Under the pieces are notes generated by a model. It was not told where the DNA came from, made no database searches, and was given only the letters and a program-made list of their open reading frames with translations. DNA of 64,000 nt from Cafeteria roenbergensis (taxonomy: Eukaryota > Sar > Bigyra > Bicosoecida > Cafeteriaceae), in contig VLTN01000044.1 of assembly GCA_008330645.1 (NCBI GenBank), positions 124,001-188,000 of the forward strand, written 5' to 3'. Positions 10,368 through 20,798 of the stretch are shown here, in pieces (the stretch's first letter is position 1; each line of letters begins with the position of its first letter). The position numbers and the translations under genes are program-made.

Positions 10368-11006
10368 CCGCGAGCGTGTGGGTGGAATGGGGATTGTAGG
10401 CGAAGGCCGTGCGTACGAGAGCAGCGCCGCTGAGTCAGAGTCTGCGACGAACACTGAAACCTTGCGCGGCTTGTCACGGGCGCACAGCCAAAATAGGCCG
10501 CTGCGCCCCGCGCGCGCCTGCTGCCAGTCCTCACCAGTCGTGCTGGTCGCACGGGTTCCCAAGCCCCATCTTGCCCAGGCTGGCGCCGCTGTACTGGCCG
10601 TGCGCAGCTCCCTGCCGCACAATGGGGCGCGGCGGAACACACGCCAAGCAGCAAAGGCTCCAGGGCTCTGGCAGCGCTCTGCAGCCTTCGTCCGCGCTTG
10701 TCGCCTCGCCGCCACAGCGGAGCCTGTGGAGCCGCCTGCCTGCAATGGAGGCCACGAAGCCATTCACTCTTGGTAAGCGTCCTCAGTTCATGGCCGCTGC
10801 CTCCTCGGGGTCTGTGCGCGCCGATCGGCGTCGATACTCCGGCTGTCGCCGCGAGGCCAACTGCAAGCCCCCGCGATTCCGGGCAGCCGCCTCCCGGGCG
10901 CAGCAGGGCTGGCGGCGGCCAGCAGCCTGGGTGTGCCTCCCACCGGCCCGAGGCTTCCACGCCCCGGCAAGGAGCCCGCTCAGTCGCCGCACCTTGGCCG
11001 CGCGCG
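10368..11006. other. Intergenic, no gene seen
   Basis: 639 bp between the giant surface-protein gene and sideroflexin, both on the plus strand. The open frames here have no recognisable domains. It should hold the 3' UTR of one gene and the promoter of the next; I see no clear motif. Confidence 0.5.
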
Positions 11007-12436
11007 ATGGCTCGCGTGCTCTGCCAGTTGCGCTCGCGACTCGCAGACGAGGCACAGTTCGACCAGTCCACGTACTTGGGCCGCGTGCGCCACTTCCTGA
11101 AGGCAGTCAACCCGCTGTGAGGACGCGCTGCTCCCATCCGCATCCCTCCCCTCGCCTGCGAGGGATCTTGCTGTGCGGCGTGCTGACCGACTTGGCTGGA
11201 CTCGATGCGCTGCCCCGCCCCGCAGCACGCTTCTCTACACCAAGGCCGATGTTGACAAGGCCACTGCGCTGATTGCATCGTGGAAGGACAATGGAAGCAA
11301 GTGCCCGGAGGGCGTGACCGATGCCGACCTGTGGGCGGCTCGCGACGTTCGGGATGCAGTTGTGCACCCGGACACAGGCGAGCCCATCCCCATGGTTTTC
11401 CGGTGAGCGAAAAGACCAGCCCAGCCGATGCTGCGCGATGCGAACCGTGTGCGCATGCACCCTTGTGAGGGCCTGCGGTTCGGCCCAAGGTCCCGAGGCG
11501 TCAGGCTGCGTCGCGGCTGAGGCTGCCTATCCCCCCCCATCTGCGGCCTCGCCTCGCAGCATGTCGGCATTCGTCCCAGTCAATATCCCTGTGGCGGGCG
11601 GCATGGTTCTGGCCAAGGCCACTGCTCCTCAGCTGTTTTGGCAAGGCGTGAACCAGGTGAGCCGACGAAGGTGCGGCCCACCCGCCCTCGCCGACGCGCG
11701 CGAGGGGTGTGCGCGCGTCGAGCGGCCTCACACCCCCCCTTGACCGCACAGGCGCCATTCCATTGTTGTTTCGCATCGTGCGATTGCTTCGCCGCCGCAG
11801 TCTTACAACTCCGGGTTCAACTACGCCAACCGCAACGCGACCGTTGACGTGAAGACGAGCGAGCTGGCAATGTCGTTCGGCCTCGCCGTCACCGTGGCGT
11901 GCGGGTCGGCGTTCCTCGGCGGCAAGCTCGCCGCGCGCATCGCCGCCAACCCAGCGGTCGGGTCTACGACCAAGAGCATCGTGTCTCGCGTCGTTCCCTG
12001 GTTCGCTGTGGCGGCCGCCGGCTCCTTCAACGCCCTCGCAATGCGCTACAAGGAGGCCATCGACGGGGTTGAGGTGCGCGACCACACGGGCGAGGTGCGG
12101 GGCGTCAGCAAGAAGGCCGGCGTCAACGTCCTCACGCAGGTGGTGGCCACGCGCGTCGTGCTCCCCATCCCCATCATTTTGCTGCCTCCCTTCATCAGCG
12201 ACCTCGTTCGGGCCGTGGGACCCGTCGGCCGCGCCATCGCCGCGTCGGCCGGTCTCGGCCTGGCCGCAGACCTCGCCGTGGTTGCTGCCTGCCTCTGGGT
12301 CGCTCTGCCCCTCGCCATTGCAATCTTCCCCCAGACTGCTTCCATCGGCGCCTCATCGCTCGAGCCCGAGTTCCGCGACTTGGTCGGCTCGGACGGCGTC
12401 CCGGTCGCCACTTTCACCTGCAACAAGGGCCTCTGA
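11007..12436 (+). CDS. SFXN: Sideroflexin (mitochondrial serine/amino-acid carrier)
   Basis: Four exons join in frame: 11007-11116, 11226-11402, 11560-11656 and 11801-12436, giving 339 residues; animal sideroflexins are about 320. All three introns (109, 157 and 144 bp) are GTGAG...CAG. Family hallmarks appear in order: the N-terminal FDQSTYLGRVRHFLKAVNP block, HPDTGEPIPMVFR, MSAFVPVNIPVAGG, a run of hydrophobic spans, and the C-terminal NKGL. Sideroflexins sit in the mitochondrial inner membrane and move serine into the matrix for one-carbon metabolism (family knowledge). The start is the ATG at 11007, just before the conserved N-terminal block; no earlier ATG gives a better match. It is convergent with the CCDC124 gene. 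Confidence 0.93.
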
Positions 12437-12635
12437 TGGCCCTGTTGCCGCGCTCGTGCCGACGACAGGCCATGCATCCTCTGCGCGCGCGCCCTCCGGC
12501 CGCCGTGCGCTCGAGGACCTGTCCCAGACAGCCAAAGCCGTGTCGTTGCCGTATGAGCTACACAAAATGTCGACCACTTCTGCAGCGTTCGAGTCGCCGC
12601 ATGCGCGCATCAGCTTCGGCGCACATGCGCCACAC

Positions 12636-12659
12636 GCAAGCAAGCAAGCAAGCAAGCAA
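12636..12659. repeat. (GCAA)6 microsatellite
   Basis: Six tandem GCAA units in the 271-bp gap between the convergent sideroflexin and CCDC124 genes, in non-coding DNA. Confidence 0.9.
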
Positions 12660-12707
12660 GACACCCTTCCGTGGCGGCTTCCAGTGCAGCGGCGACGCAG
12701 CCATGAG

Positions 12708-13871
12708 TCACACGTCGCCGGCAGCAGCGGCGGACGCTGCAGCGGCGGACGCCGGCTTGGCATTGTAGGCGGCTGTTTCCTGGTTCAATGGATTCTCGTC
12801 CGACTTTTGCCACACCTTCCAGAGGCGCTCCTTTAGTTGCGAGCGCTTGAGCGAGGGAAAGTCTGCGCGCAGCTTTGGCATCTCGCGGTCCTCAAAGGCC
12901 CTGTACGCAGCCTTGGCGCGGCGCTCCGGGTGCCGCTCTGGCCCGGCGCGACCCTGCGCAGCGTGGAAAGGGACGCCCAGCCAGGCCCAGGGACATGCAG
13001 GCGGCACAGTCTGTCAGCTTCGCCGCTCGGAAGCGCGCATGCGACCCGATAGACTCAGGACCCGCCCCGTCGCGAATCAGGGGCGGCTTGGCTGGCCTGG
13101 GCAGCCCCTCGCTCGGATTTCGAGGCACGCTTCACTTCGCTAGGGGGCGCCCTTGCAGGCCACTTGGCCGCTCCGCAGACCAAACTGTTCGATTGCCGCC
13201 CTCACCTTGGTCACCCCTCCGAGCCCGGCTTCGCCCATCAGAAGCAGCACTGCGTCCATTCCCGACGCCTCCATGGCGGGTGCTGCCTTCTTCCGCCTAT
13301 GCGCCGACTCTGAAGCCACGGCAGCCCCTCTGCGGCTCGCTTTGTCAACGTCTCGACCCGATTGTGCCGTGGCGCGTCAGTGCTCCCCCCACGCTCCGAC
13401 AGCAAGCAAGTGCGTTCAAGCAGGGGCGCCAGTCAGCGGATGTCGCACGGCGTGAACTGGCCCAAACTTGCGTCCCCGAGCCCAAACCCACTCCCCCAGG
13501 CCCGGCTGGCGGGAAATAGCACGATCAACGCCCTTGAGCGCGCTCTTGCGAGACTTGAAGCCTCCGGCTCACCTTCTGGCGGCAACCTTTGCAGCGCCTC
13601 TGAGCACGCCTTTCCCGCCGGGACCCAACTCAGCCGCCTCCTTCAGCTCGATCTCCCGCTTGAGGAGCCTGTCGGCAGCCCGCTTCGCATCCTTGGCCGC
13701 CTGCGCCTCGGCCTTGCTCGCCGCGCGCGAGTTCCCGCCCTCGGCCCACTCCTTGTCCTCGGCGCGCTTCCGCTCTGCCCGGCTCTTGGCGGCCTTTTCG
13801 TCAGCCGCAGCCGCCTTTTGGGCCTTGGCCTTGAGGCCCCGCGTGTCCTCCCCGCCGAATTTTCTGGGCAT
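12708..13871 (-). CDS. CCDC124: CCDC124/Oxs1-family ribosome-associated coiled-coil protein
   Basis: Three exons on the minus strand (13573-13871, 13206-13329, 12708-12953) join to 222 residues; human CCDC124 has 223. The protein opens MPRKFGGEDTRGLKAKAQ, matching the family start MPKKFQGENTK, followed by a long basic/acidic helix. The C-terminal block ERHPERRAKAAYRAFEDREM ... KSDENPLNQ matches the family's conserved HMG-like helical end. CCDC124 is a ribosome-binding protein linked to translation dormancy/quality control and to cytokinesis (family knowledge). Both introns (243 and 252 bp) are GTGAG...CAG and the phases fit exactly. The middle exon is weakly conserved, so its limits rest on phase and splice sites. 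Confidence 0.9.
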
Positions 13872-14013
13872 GGCTGGCCCCGGGCACGCTGCGGCCTCGG
13901 TAAGCGGTGGCGGGCACTCGGAACACACGAGCTCTGCAGCTCGGCGCTGTCTGTTCCGCCGCGACGCTAGCCTGGGCACTTTTCGGACCCCGCTTGAGCG
14001 CGCGACAGTTGCG
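13872..14013. promoter_or_regulatory. Head-to-head promoter region, CCDC124 / P5C reductase
   Basis: Only 142 bp separate the two ATGs, which point away from each other, so both 5' UTRs and core promoters must lie here or run into the neighbouring gene. I see no TATA box. A shared bidirectional promoter is inferred from position only. Confidence 0.5.
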
Positions 14014-14919
14014 ATGGCCCACGGACGCATCGGATTTATCGGCGCAGGCAAGATGGCCACGGCCATCATCCGCGGCTGGATCAGCGCGGGCACCGTGGTG
14101 GCCTCTGACCTGTGCATCACCGCGCCCTCGGACCGCAACACTCGCCCCCTGAAGGAGGAGTTCCCGGACATCACCGTCGCCAAGACCAACGTGGACGTGG
14201 TGCAGCGCTCCACCATCGTCTTCCTGGCCGTGAAGCCGCACATCCTTCCCATCGTGGCGGCGCAGATCAAGTCCCGCGTCACGCCCGCGCACCTCCTCGT
14301 CACGATTGCCGCCGGCGCGACGACCGCGCAGGTCGAGGCCATGCTCGGCCCGGCCACCCGCGTTGTGCGCGTGATGCCCAACACGCCCTGCGCCATCCGC
14401 TGCAACGCTGGAGCCGTGTCCGGCGGCTCCAACGCGAGCCCGGCCGACATTGAAACTGTGTGCAACCTCTTCGCCCCGCTTTCGGCTGACGGCACCGCCC
14501 CGGACTCCGTTCCCGACAGCTTGATGGACGCTGTCACCGGGGTTGCTGGGTCCGGTCCCGCCTTCGTCCTGACCTTCATCGAGGCTATGGCCGACGGCGG
14601 AGTGTACGCCGGCCTCCCGCGGCACATCGCTGCCAAGCTCGCGGCCCAGACGGTCATGGGCGCTGCCAAACTCGTGCTTGAGACGGGCGAGCACCCAGCC
14701 GCGCTGCGCGACGCGGTTTGCTCGCCGGGCGGCACCACCATCACCGGCGTGCGCGCGCTCGAGACCCACGGTCTGCGCAACGCCGTCATCTCAGCCGTGG
14801 CAGCCGCCGCGGAGAAGGGTGGCCACCTCCGCGCGCAGGCTGACGAGCAGCTGAAGCGCACCCTTGCCGCAGAGGAGGCCGCGGCAGCGGCCTCCGCGGC
14901 CGCTTCGGCTGACGCCTGA
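14014..14919 (+). CDS. proC: Pyrroline-5-carboxylate reductase
   Basis: Uninterrupted gene of 301 residues, a usual length for the family. It reduces 1-pyrroline-5-carboxylate to proline with NAD(P)H, the last step of proline synthesis. The N-terminal Rossmann motif GFIGAGKMATAIIRG lies at residues 5-19; VMPNTPCAI follows, then AGSGPAFV, and the family signature SPGGTTITGVRALE is near the C-terminus. The ATG at 14014 is chosen because the Rossmann strand starts immediately after it; the upstream frame extension lacks homology. There is no obvious targeting peptide, so a cytosolic enzyme is likely. The last 25 residues are an Ala/Glu-rich tail. Confidence 0.96.
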   Translation: MAHGRIGFIGAGKMATAIIRGWISAGTVVASDLCITAPSDRNTRPLKEEFPDITVAKTNVDVVQRSTIVFLAVKPHILPIVAAQIKSRVTPAHLLVTIAAGATTAQVEAMLGPATRVVRVMPNTPCAIRCNAGAVSGGSNASPADIETVCNLFAPLSADGTAPDSVPDSLMDAVTGVAGSGPAFVLTFIEAMADGGVYAGLPRHIAAKLAAQTVMGAAKLVLETGEHPAALRDAVCSPGGTTITGVRALETHGLRNAVISAVAAAAEKGGHLRAQADEQLKRTLAAEEAAAAASAAASADA

Positions 14920-15379
14920 GTCGGGGCGAGGCCGCTCCCGAGGGGTGCGGCCGGGGCGGCGCACTGACGGCACCCCCCTTGCCCACCCGTGCCAGCTATT
15001 CTTGCCGGCCGCGGCCGCCCTTGCGCTCTGTTGCGCGGGGTAGGCCGCCGTCAGACCGGCTGCTTGTGAAGGTTCAATGTGCCGCGCCTCGGTTCGGTTC
15101 CGCGCGACGCTGTCCGCTCCTCGCATCGGAAGGCGTCGGTTGTGATGAAAGATTGTGTGTGAGGGCAACTCTCGATATCGCGGGGGTCCCTGTGCCCGGC
15201 CAGCGCACGGTAGGTTGTGTTCACGGGAACATAGTGCGAGGCGTGCGCTGTGCCGCTCGCAAAACGTTTGCCCGAACAGAGCTCTGCCGCAAGCGCATGA
15301 TTGCCCGGGAGCTTCCACCGCCCCCCGAGCGTGGGCGGCGCGTGGCGGCCGACGGCTCGCGAGCCACGCACTCGCCATC
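14920..15379. other. Intergenic, no gene seen
   Basis: 460 bp between P5C reductase and the next plus-strand gene. The frame of the downstream gene is open back to about 15155 but has no ATG before 15380. Confidence 0.5.
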
Positions 15380-18300
15380 ATGCCGCTCGGCCCCTGCGGG
15401 GGGAAGCTGCTCTGGGTGGCCGGTCTGGTCGCTGCGGTGCGGGCCGTCTCGCTGGCTGACTTGCACCCGATTGCAGCGGCGCTGTGCGAGCCCGGCATGC
15501 TCGAGAGCGGCACGGCGTTGGCAGCCACGGCCGGACTCGCCCCGGGCGCGCTCCCAGACATAGCACGGCTGTGCCCTGGGCGCGACGAGCCACCGCAAGC
15601 CGTTTGCAGCGGGGACTTTGTTCTGAACCGGCGAGAGATAATTGACACCGTGCGCGACGCTGCTGAATGGCCAGTGATCGTTGACCCCGGGGGCGCGGCC
15701 GCCCAAATGGCCGGCTCCACGCACGCGTCGGGCTACCGCGGGGTGCCCGCCCTGCCCGTGGCCTCGGGGACAACGATGGCGTCGCGAGTCGGGGACTCTG
15801 AGCGACACGCTGACGCCCCCGAAGCCGACTGCGCCTGGCACGCCCACAACGCGAGCCGGCTCGCCAACATGGTGGCCCTCGGCGAAGGGATTGTCGTGAC
15901 GGAGACCTGGTGGACGCCCACGACGTATCCGACGCCGTGCTGCAGCGAGGCGCACGAGTTCAAAGTCAGGCTGGAGTCGTCTCGGCAGTGGGGGAAGTGG
16001 GCGGAGGCCCATGGGCCCTCGGAGGAGTCCTACGGGCTCTGGACAGTGCCCTCTGCGGATGTGTCCGTGAACACGCACGGCGACTTCTCCGAGGGCAGCT
16101 CTGTGAGCATGTACCAGCTGATGTTCTCCGACGCCAACGTGGTGCCCGGCGTCGACGACGGCCCGACGCGGAAGCCGCCATCTGTGACGAGCAGGGGTGT
16201 GTATGTCACCTACGGGCCTGTCGGCCTCGCCCCGTCCTTGGCGCAAGCGGGCCCCGATCAGTACACCCCCTTGATGGACCGCCCTCACCAGATGCTCGCC
16301 CTGTCCATGACGGAGCTTCTTCGCTTCGGCGTGCTGGAGCTGCCAGACCAAGGCCCCACGGGCTACTCGCAGCCCGTCCAAGCTCCAGGCTCCGTGAGAC
16401 TGCAGCTGAGCAGCTCGAGCAAGACAGCACGGAACGCAACAGCGATGCGCCTAGCGGCCCGGCTGGCGCACGCGTCCGCCCTCATCATGGATGGCGACGG
16501 CGTGCACACCCGGTGCACATTCGACAGGTCCAGCTCGCGCGGAACGCTGAGGCCCCCATGGGTGGGGGACTCCCCAGGGGCCTCGCTGCACGCTCGCGGC
16601 TGCTTCGGGGGCCACAACTCGACCTGCGACCTGCAGGTGGCGCCGTGCCCCTTCACCGCGTCCCTGCTTCGGCCTGACGTGGGAAGCCCCCGCGTGCGCA
16701 ATCAACTGATGCGTACCGTCGTCGGGTCCTTCCCAGTGACGAGCAACACAACGCTTCAGAGCGCCGGGTGGCAGGTCGGGTTTGAGTCCGTGGTTGCCTT
16801 CCACAAGCCGTGCGCGGCGTGCGGCCCTACCCCGCAGATCAGGGCATCCGGCTCGGCAGGGCCGCAGCTCCCTCCCTGCGACTTTGCCGCTTGCCGCGCG
16901 AACATCACGCGGCTGCTGCAAAGCCGGGCCGTGGCGCCGCTGACGGTGCCGCCGCCGGCCGCCCTCGCAGCTCTCGCCAGCGCTGATGCTGGCACGTTTG
17001 CTTGGTACGAATGCGCAGCCACTTCGGCCACCGGGTGGTTCTCGGGTCGCGCTCACTGTGCTGCTCGCTGCCCGTTGCAGGTGGCCAGCGACGGGCCAGC
17101 GCCAGCAGCAGCAAGGTGGTGGGGCAACCTACATGTCGGTGGGACCCTTGACGGACACAGCCCGTTTGCATGGCAAGAGCAGCAGGCCGCGTGGCTGTGG
17201 CCCAGTGCCGGCGGCGCAGGGGAGGGCTGGTCCGGCAGCCGGGCGTGGCTCATCGGCTGGTCGGGAGCTCGCGCGACGCCTGCTGCAGGCGCGGCAGCGT
17301 TGCCGGCTGCGCCATCAGGCGTGCCTTCATTCGCTGCAGGATGCATCAGGGCGGCCGACCTGCTGTCTGGAGCCGTACAGTCCGGCCACGTGCGGGTCAA
17401 CGCGCGGTCCGGGATCCGACACGCAGGCCCGGCCCAGGCAGAGGCTGCATCCCCAGGCCCCAGCCAAGCCAGCGACCCAGCTGCAGATTCGCCCGCAACT
17501 GCCCCCCCGGTGGCCCTCGGAGTGCTTGCCACGGGCCTGAGCGCAGTCCTCTCTGCAGCCTCCGTGGATGTGGTCCTGGTGGTCCCTGTGGGACAGCTGC
17601 GGCGCACGACGAGGCAGATGCTCCTGACCAACGTTGGCGAGGAGGCCGCAGTGGCCGCTGGAGGGGCCCTGTCGGGCTGTGTGTCCGTTGCGTGTCTGGC
17701 GTGCCCCGACAAAGCGAACACCCTGATCTTCAACAACGCCTCGGCGAATCCCAGGACCGGCCTTCCCTTTCCCCCTGCCCGCCACTCCGCTCCAGTGACT
17801 CTTCAGCTTCGCGTCACGTTTCTTCCAAGGGCGGCCGCAGCGTGCCGGGCCCCGCCCGCTGGGCCCTCAGCCCACCAGTGGCTTGTTGACGCACGGCGAG
17901 GCACTGGCCGAGCCGATCCAGTGGCGTTCGCCGGGCCAGGTTCCAACGCCTCTTGGCTGCGGAGCCAGCCGGCTGCGGCAGCTTTTGCCGAGGCTGCGGG
18001 CCCGCTTGCCGGTCTATCGGCGGCGGAGGCGCCTGCGATGCAGGCGCTGTCGCTTGCAGCCGCTCTTTCGCGCCAGGAGTCGCAGCGCGTGCTGGGGCAG
18101 TGGCTCGTTTGGGCCGCGCCATCGCAGCAACCCTGGGCAGCACATGCTACTGCTGCTGCTGCTGCAGGCAGAGGCGCCGCAAGAGGGCCGGTGCCGGCTG
18201 TGACGCTAATACCCCGCTGCCTGGCTGACAGAACTCCTGTCGACGCCAGCGGAGAGCTGCCTTGGTGGGTGGGGCCAGGGTGTGAACCTGTTGTTGAGCC

Positions 18301-20506
18301 ACTCGTCGTGGCAATGTGCCTGGTCCTGGGGTTCCTGCCTCTCGCCAGCGCTGCAGTTGCCACGCTGCCTCAATCGCGCGCCTGCTCAGCTGCAGAGCCC
18401 ATGCCAACGGACTTGGGAGCCATCTTTCGGAGGAGACGCCAGGCCGCCCTTGGCCGCGCGTCGCCCCTGCTGCTTGTGGGAGCGGGCAGGATCGCCCAGC
18501 TGGCGGCAATGGTGTGGCTCGCAGCTGCCCTGATACCGGCGACGCCGGCGGCAGGGCCCACCGGGGGTGGGTGGGGTCCACTGGCGATCTTGGCGGTGGC
18601 AGGCGTGCTAGTCCACGTGCTGGCGGCACTGGCAGGTGCCGTTGCCACTGCGAAGCGACTCTCTCGACACACAAGTCGGCTGGGCCGAAGGCATCGGCTG
18701 AGGAGGCCCGATCCCCGGCGGAGCTGGTGGACCATTCGGGAGGCATCGTCCAGCGACGCGTCTGAGGACGGCGCGCGCGAGCCGGGAGACATGCAAGCGC
18801 TGGCCCCATGGGACAGCGGCGGTGTCGGGCTAGCAAGCGGAGCGGCCGACGCCGGGCCCGCTGGGTCACGGCACGCTGCTCAAGGGGGGGGGCGGCGCGA
18901 AGCCGGTCCGCCCGGCACACGCGCCGAGCTTGTCGTCGGCGACGACGGCAGTGACCCCTTGGAGATGTTCTCTCGACTAGGCGCTGTGTCGCGGGCGGCT
19001 GTTCTGCTATGTGCGCTTGGTGACGCGGAGACTGCCAGCTCGGCAGCTGCGCAGTTGCTGCTGGCCGGAGCGTCGACACGACGGCTGCGCCAGCTCAAGG
19101 CTGTGCCTCGGCTGACCCTGCAGGTGCTTTCGGGCGCCGGGGCCGGCGAGGCATTCCCCGCAGCGGCGTCTGCTTCTGCAAGAGCAGCATGGCTCGATTT
19201 CGGGGCGGTGTGGGTGAGTCGCTCGGAAAGCCACAAGACAGAATGCGGCTCCGCCGCGTCGCTCGGATCCGACGTCTCGACTGGACCCTCAGGCTCTGCC
19301 TGTGCGCTCTCTTCTGCAAGTATGGTCCCTCAAGCCTGTCCTGGTCACGGTGGGGCGGGGGGCAGCGGCCGCCTCGCCACCGTGGCGGAGACGAGTGAAA
19401 CGCCCTCACCCGCGGGCAGAGAGCGTGGGCTTGGTCAGCAGGACTCGCTGTCAGTGGGGGCTGGTAGCCATCGCCTCTCTGCGCGTGCTGGCGGCGGCGT
19501 AAGCGCCTCGCGGGCGCACTTGCCATCTGCAGCGCGCGTCACCGACGCCGCTTCAGGCGCCAGGATCGCTGCGCACCCAGCTGGCACTGCCGTTGCAGCT
19601 CGCTGGGACAGCAGAGGCGATTTTGGCAGTGGTGGTTTCGGCGGCGGGGGTTTCGGCGGCGGGGGTTTCGGCGGCGGGGGTTTCGGTGGCAGCGGCGGCG
19701 CTCGACGGTCGGTGGCTAGCAATGTCTCGGAAGCAGTTTCGCGCCAGCAGGTGCAGGTGCTGGTTGCCGGTGCCGAACATGACGAACCGACAGGGAGCGT
19801 GCGTGGAGGAGTCCTTGCGACAGCACATTGGAAGTCACCGGAGGGCCCGCCTGCGCTGTGGCCCGGGTCTCGCCATAACGGCAGCGAATCGCGCCCAGCG
19901 GAGCTTCTGCTGCCGCCTGGCGTGGACGGGGAGCCGCGGGGCTCCGGCACCCACGAGGCACGCACGGGCGAGAGCGGGCTCCCGACCGTGCTGACACTGG
20001 GAGGGCTTCACGCGCCGCCCCGCGACGGCCGGGTGGGGCCTGGACCAGAAGCCAGCCGGCTGGTTGGCGCGCGCCTGGCCGGAGACGGGCCGGCCTCACA
20101 TGGAGGCGGAGCACCTGAAGCTGACCCGCGCGGTTTCGCAGGCGGCGCTGCGGGCTTGCGCTGCTGGTTGCCGCTGGCGCGGCTGGCGGCTGCAGCAGCC
20201 CGCGCGGTCCCTGAAGCCATTTCAGTGTGTGTGGCTCTTGTAACTGTCGCGTGCGCAGCATCGGCGGGCAGCGGGTGGTCGGCAGGCATGGAGCCGCTTG
20301 TTGAACGGCTGGCTGCAGAGGCGGTCGGGGGTGAGCCGGGCCCGACGGTCGTGGCGGCGCTGCGCGGTCCGGTGGCGGCGTGGGCCTGGGCGCAGCTGTC
20401 TGTTTTGGTCTGTTGCGGCGCGTTTGCCGCTGTTGTTGGAGTTGTGCTGGTCGCGTGCGGAGCATTGCTGTCCAGGCGAGCCATGCGTGAGAAGCCCGGG
20501 CTGTAG
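15380..20506 (+). CDS. Large unrecognised membrane protein with long ectodomain
   Basis: Single open frame of 1,708 residues from the first in-frame ATG; no family recognised. The N-terminus (MPLGPCGGKLLWVAGLVAAV) looks like a signal peptide. Residues about 30-970 form a Cys-containing region with scattered NxS/T sites, probably extracellular or lumenal. Three hydrophobic spans follow near 973-995, 1029-1055 and 1069-1091, then a long polar, probably cytosolic stretch with a Gly/Phe repeat (about 1,413-1,440), and two more spans near 1612-1632 and 1669-1699 before a short basic end. No catalytic motif is visible. It is convergent with the U2AF35 gene. The frame's length and its membrane pattern argue that it is a real gene; function is unknown. 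Confidence 0.75.
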   Translation: MPLGPCGGKLLWVAGLVAAVRAVSLADLHPIAAALCEPGMLESGTALAATAGLAPGALPDIARLCPGRDEPPQAVCSGDFVLNRREIIDTVRDAAEWPVIVDPGGAAAQMAGSTHASGYRGVPALPVASGTTMASRVGDSERHADAPEADCAWHAHNASRLANMVALGEGIVVTETWWTPTTYPTPCCSEAHEFKVRLESSRQWGKWAEAHGPSEESYGLWTVPSADVSVNTHGDFSEGSSVSMYQLMFSDANVVPGVDDGPTRKPPSVTSRGVYVTYGPVGLAPSLAQAGPDQYTPLMDRPHQMLALSMTELLRFGVLELPDQGPTGYSQPVQAPGSVRLQLSSSSKTARNATAMRLAARLAHASALIMDGDGVHTRCTFDRSSSRGTLRPPWVGDSPGASLHARGCFGGHNSTCDLQVAPCPFTASLLRPDVGSPRVRNQLMRTVVGSFPVTSNTTLQSAGWQVGFESVVAFHKPCAACGPTPQIRASGSAGPQLPPCDFAACRANITRLLQSRAVAPLTVPPPAALAALASADAGTFAWYECAATSATGWFSGRAHCAARCPLQVASDGPAPAAARWWGNLHVGGTLDGHSPFAWQEQQAAWLWPSAGGAGEGWSGSRAWLIGWSGARATPAAGAAALPAAPSGVPSFAAGCIRAADLLSGAVQSGHVRVNARSGIRHAGPAQAEAASPGPSQASDPAADSPATAPPVALGVLATGLSAVLSAASVDVVLVVPVGQLRRTTRQMLLTNVGEEAAVAAGGALSGCVSVACLACPDKANTLIFNNASANPRTGLPFPPARHSAPVTLQLRVTFLPRAAAACRAPPAGPSAHQWLVDARRGTGRADPVAFAGPGSNASWLRSQPAAAAFAEAAGPLAGLSAAEAPAMQALSLAAALSRQESQRVLGQWLVWAAPSQQPWAAHATAAAAAGRGAARGPVPAVTLIPRCLADRTPVDASGELPWWVGPGCEPVVEPLVVAMCLVLGFLPLASAAVATLPQSRACSAAEPMPTDLGAIFRRRRQAALGRASPLLLVGAGRIAQLAAMVWLAAALIPATPAAGPTGGGWGPLAILAVAGVLVHVLAALAGAVATAKRLSRHTSRLGRRHRLRRPDPRRSWWTIREASSSDASEDGAREPGDMQALAPWDSGGVGLASGAADAGPAGSRHAAQGGGRREAGPPGTRAELVVGDDGSDPLEMFSRLGAVSRAAVLLCALGDAETASSAAAQLLLAGASTRRLRQLKAVPRLTLQVLSGAGAGEAFPAAASASARAAWLDFGAVWVSRSESHKTECGSAASLGSDVSTGPSGSACALSSASMVPQACPGHGGAGGSGRLATVAETSETPSPAGRERGLGQQDSLSVGAGSHRLSARAGGGVSASRAHLPSAARVTDAASGARIAAHPAGTAVAARWDSRGDFGSGGFGGGGFGGGGFGGGGFGGSGGARRSVASNVSEAVSRQQVQVLVAGAEHDEPTGSVRGGVLATAHWKSPEGPPALWPGSRHNGSESRPAELLLPPGVDGEPRGSGTHEARTGESGLPTVLTLGGLHAPPRDGRVGPGPEASRLVGARLAGDGPASHGGGAPEADPRGFAGGAAGLRCWLPLARLAAAAARAVPEAISVCVALVTVACAASAGSGWSAGMEPLVERLAAEAVGGEPGPTVVAALRGPVAAWAWAQLSVLVCCGAFAAVVGVVLVACGALLSRRAMREKPGL
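19617..19700 (+). repeat. 15-bp tandem repeat coding GGGFG units
   Basis: About four copies of a 15-bp unit (TTTCGGCGGCGGGGG) encode a Phe/Gly-rich stretch in the polar region of the unrecognised membrane protein. The near-identical copies suggest recent slippage. Confidence 0.85.
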
Positions 20507-20630
20507 GGCCCGCCCTTGCCTGCCGAGGCCAGCCAGAGCCGAAGCGGGTGACGAGAATGGCTCAGCCAGACGAGAGCGTCGCGCGCCGGCACAGCCTTGC
20601 AAGCCCCATTGCAGGTTCTGAGCCAGCAGA

Positions 20631-20690
20631 TGGTGGGGGGTGCAGTGGTGGGGGGCGCCGTGGTGGGGGGTGCCGTGGTGGGCCGTGCCA
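20631..20690. repeat. 15-bp tandem repeat, four copies
   Basis: Unit TGGTGGGGGGTGCCG with small changes, exactly 60 bp, in the 292-bp gap between two convergent genes. It does not code in any supported gene. Confidence 0.9.
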
Positions 20691-20798
20691 GCCTGGCACC
20701 GACGCACTTCAGCGGGCGCGTGGCCACTCAGTCACTGCACGCGCAACGGGCCGTGCCCCTGCCAAAGGCCAACGCATCGCAACGCAAGCAGCCGCGAG

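Noticed and set aside
15380-18260. Possible HAP2/GCS1 gamete fusogen in the unrecognised membrane protein (signal peptide, Cys-rich ectodomain, a TNVGEEAAVAAGG-like stretch)
   Set aside because: The conserved cysteine pattern and fusion-loop region of HAP2 are not visible, and there are five membrane spans instead of one.
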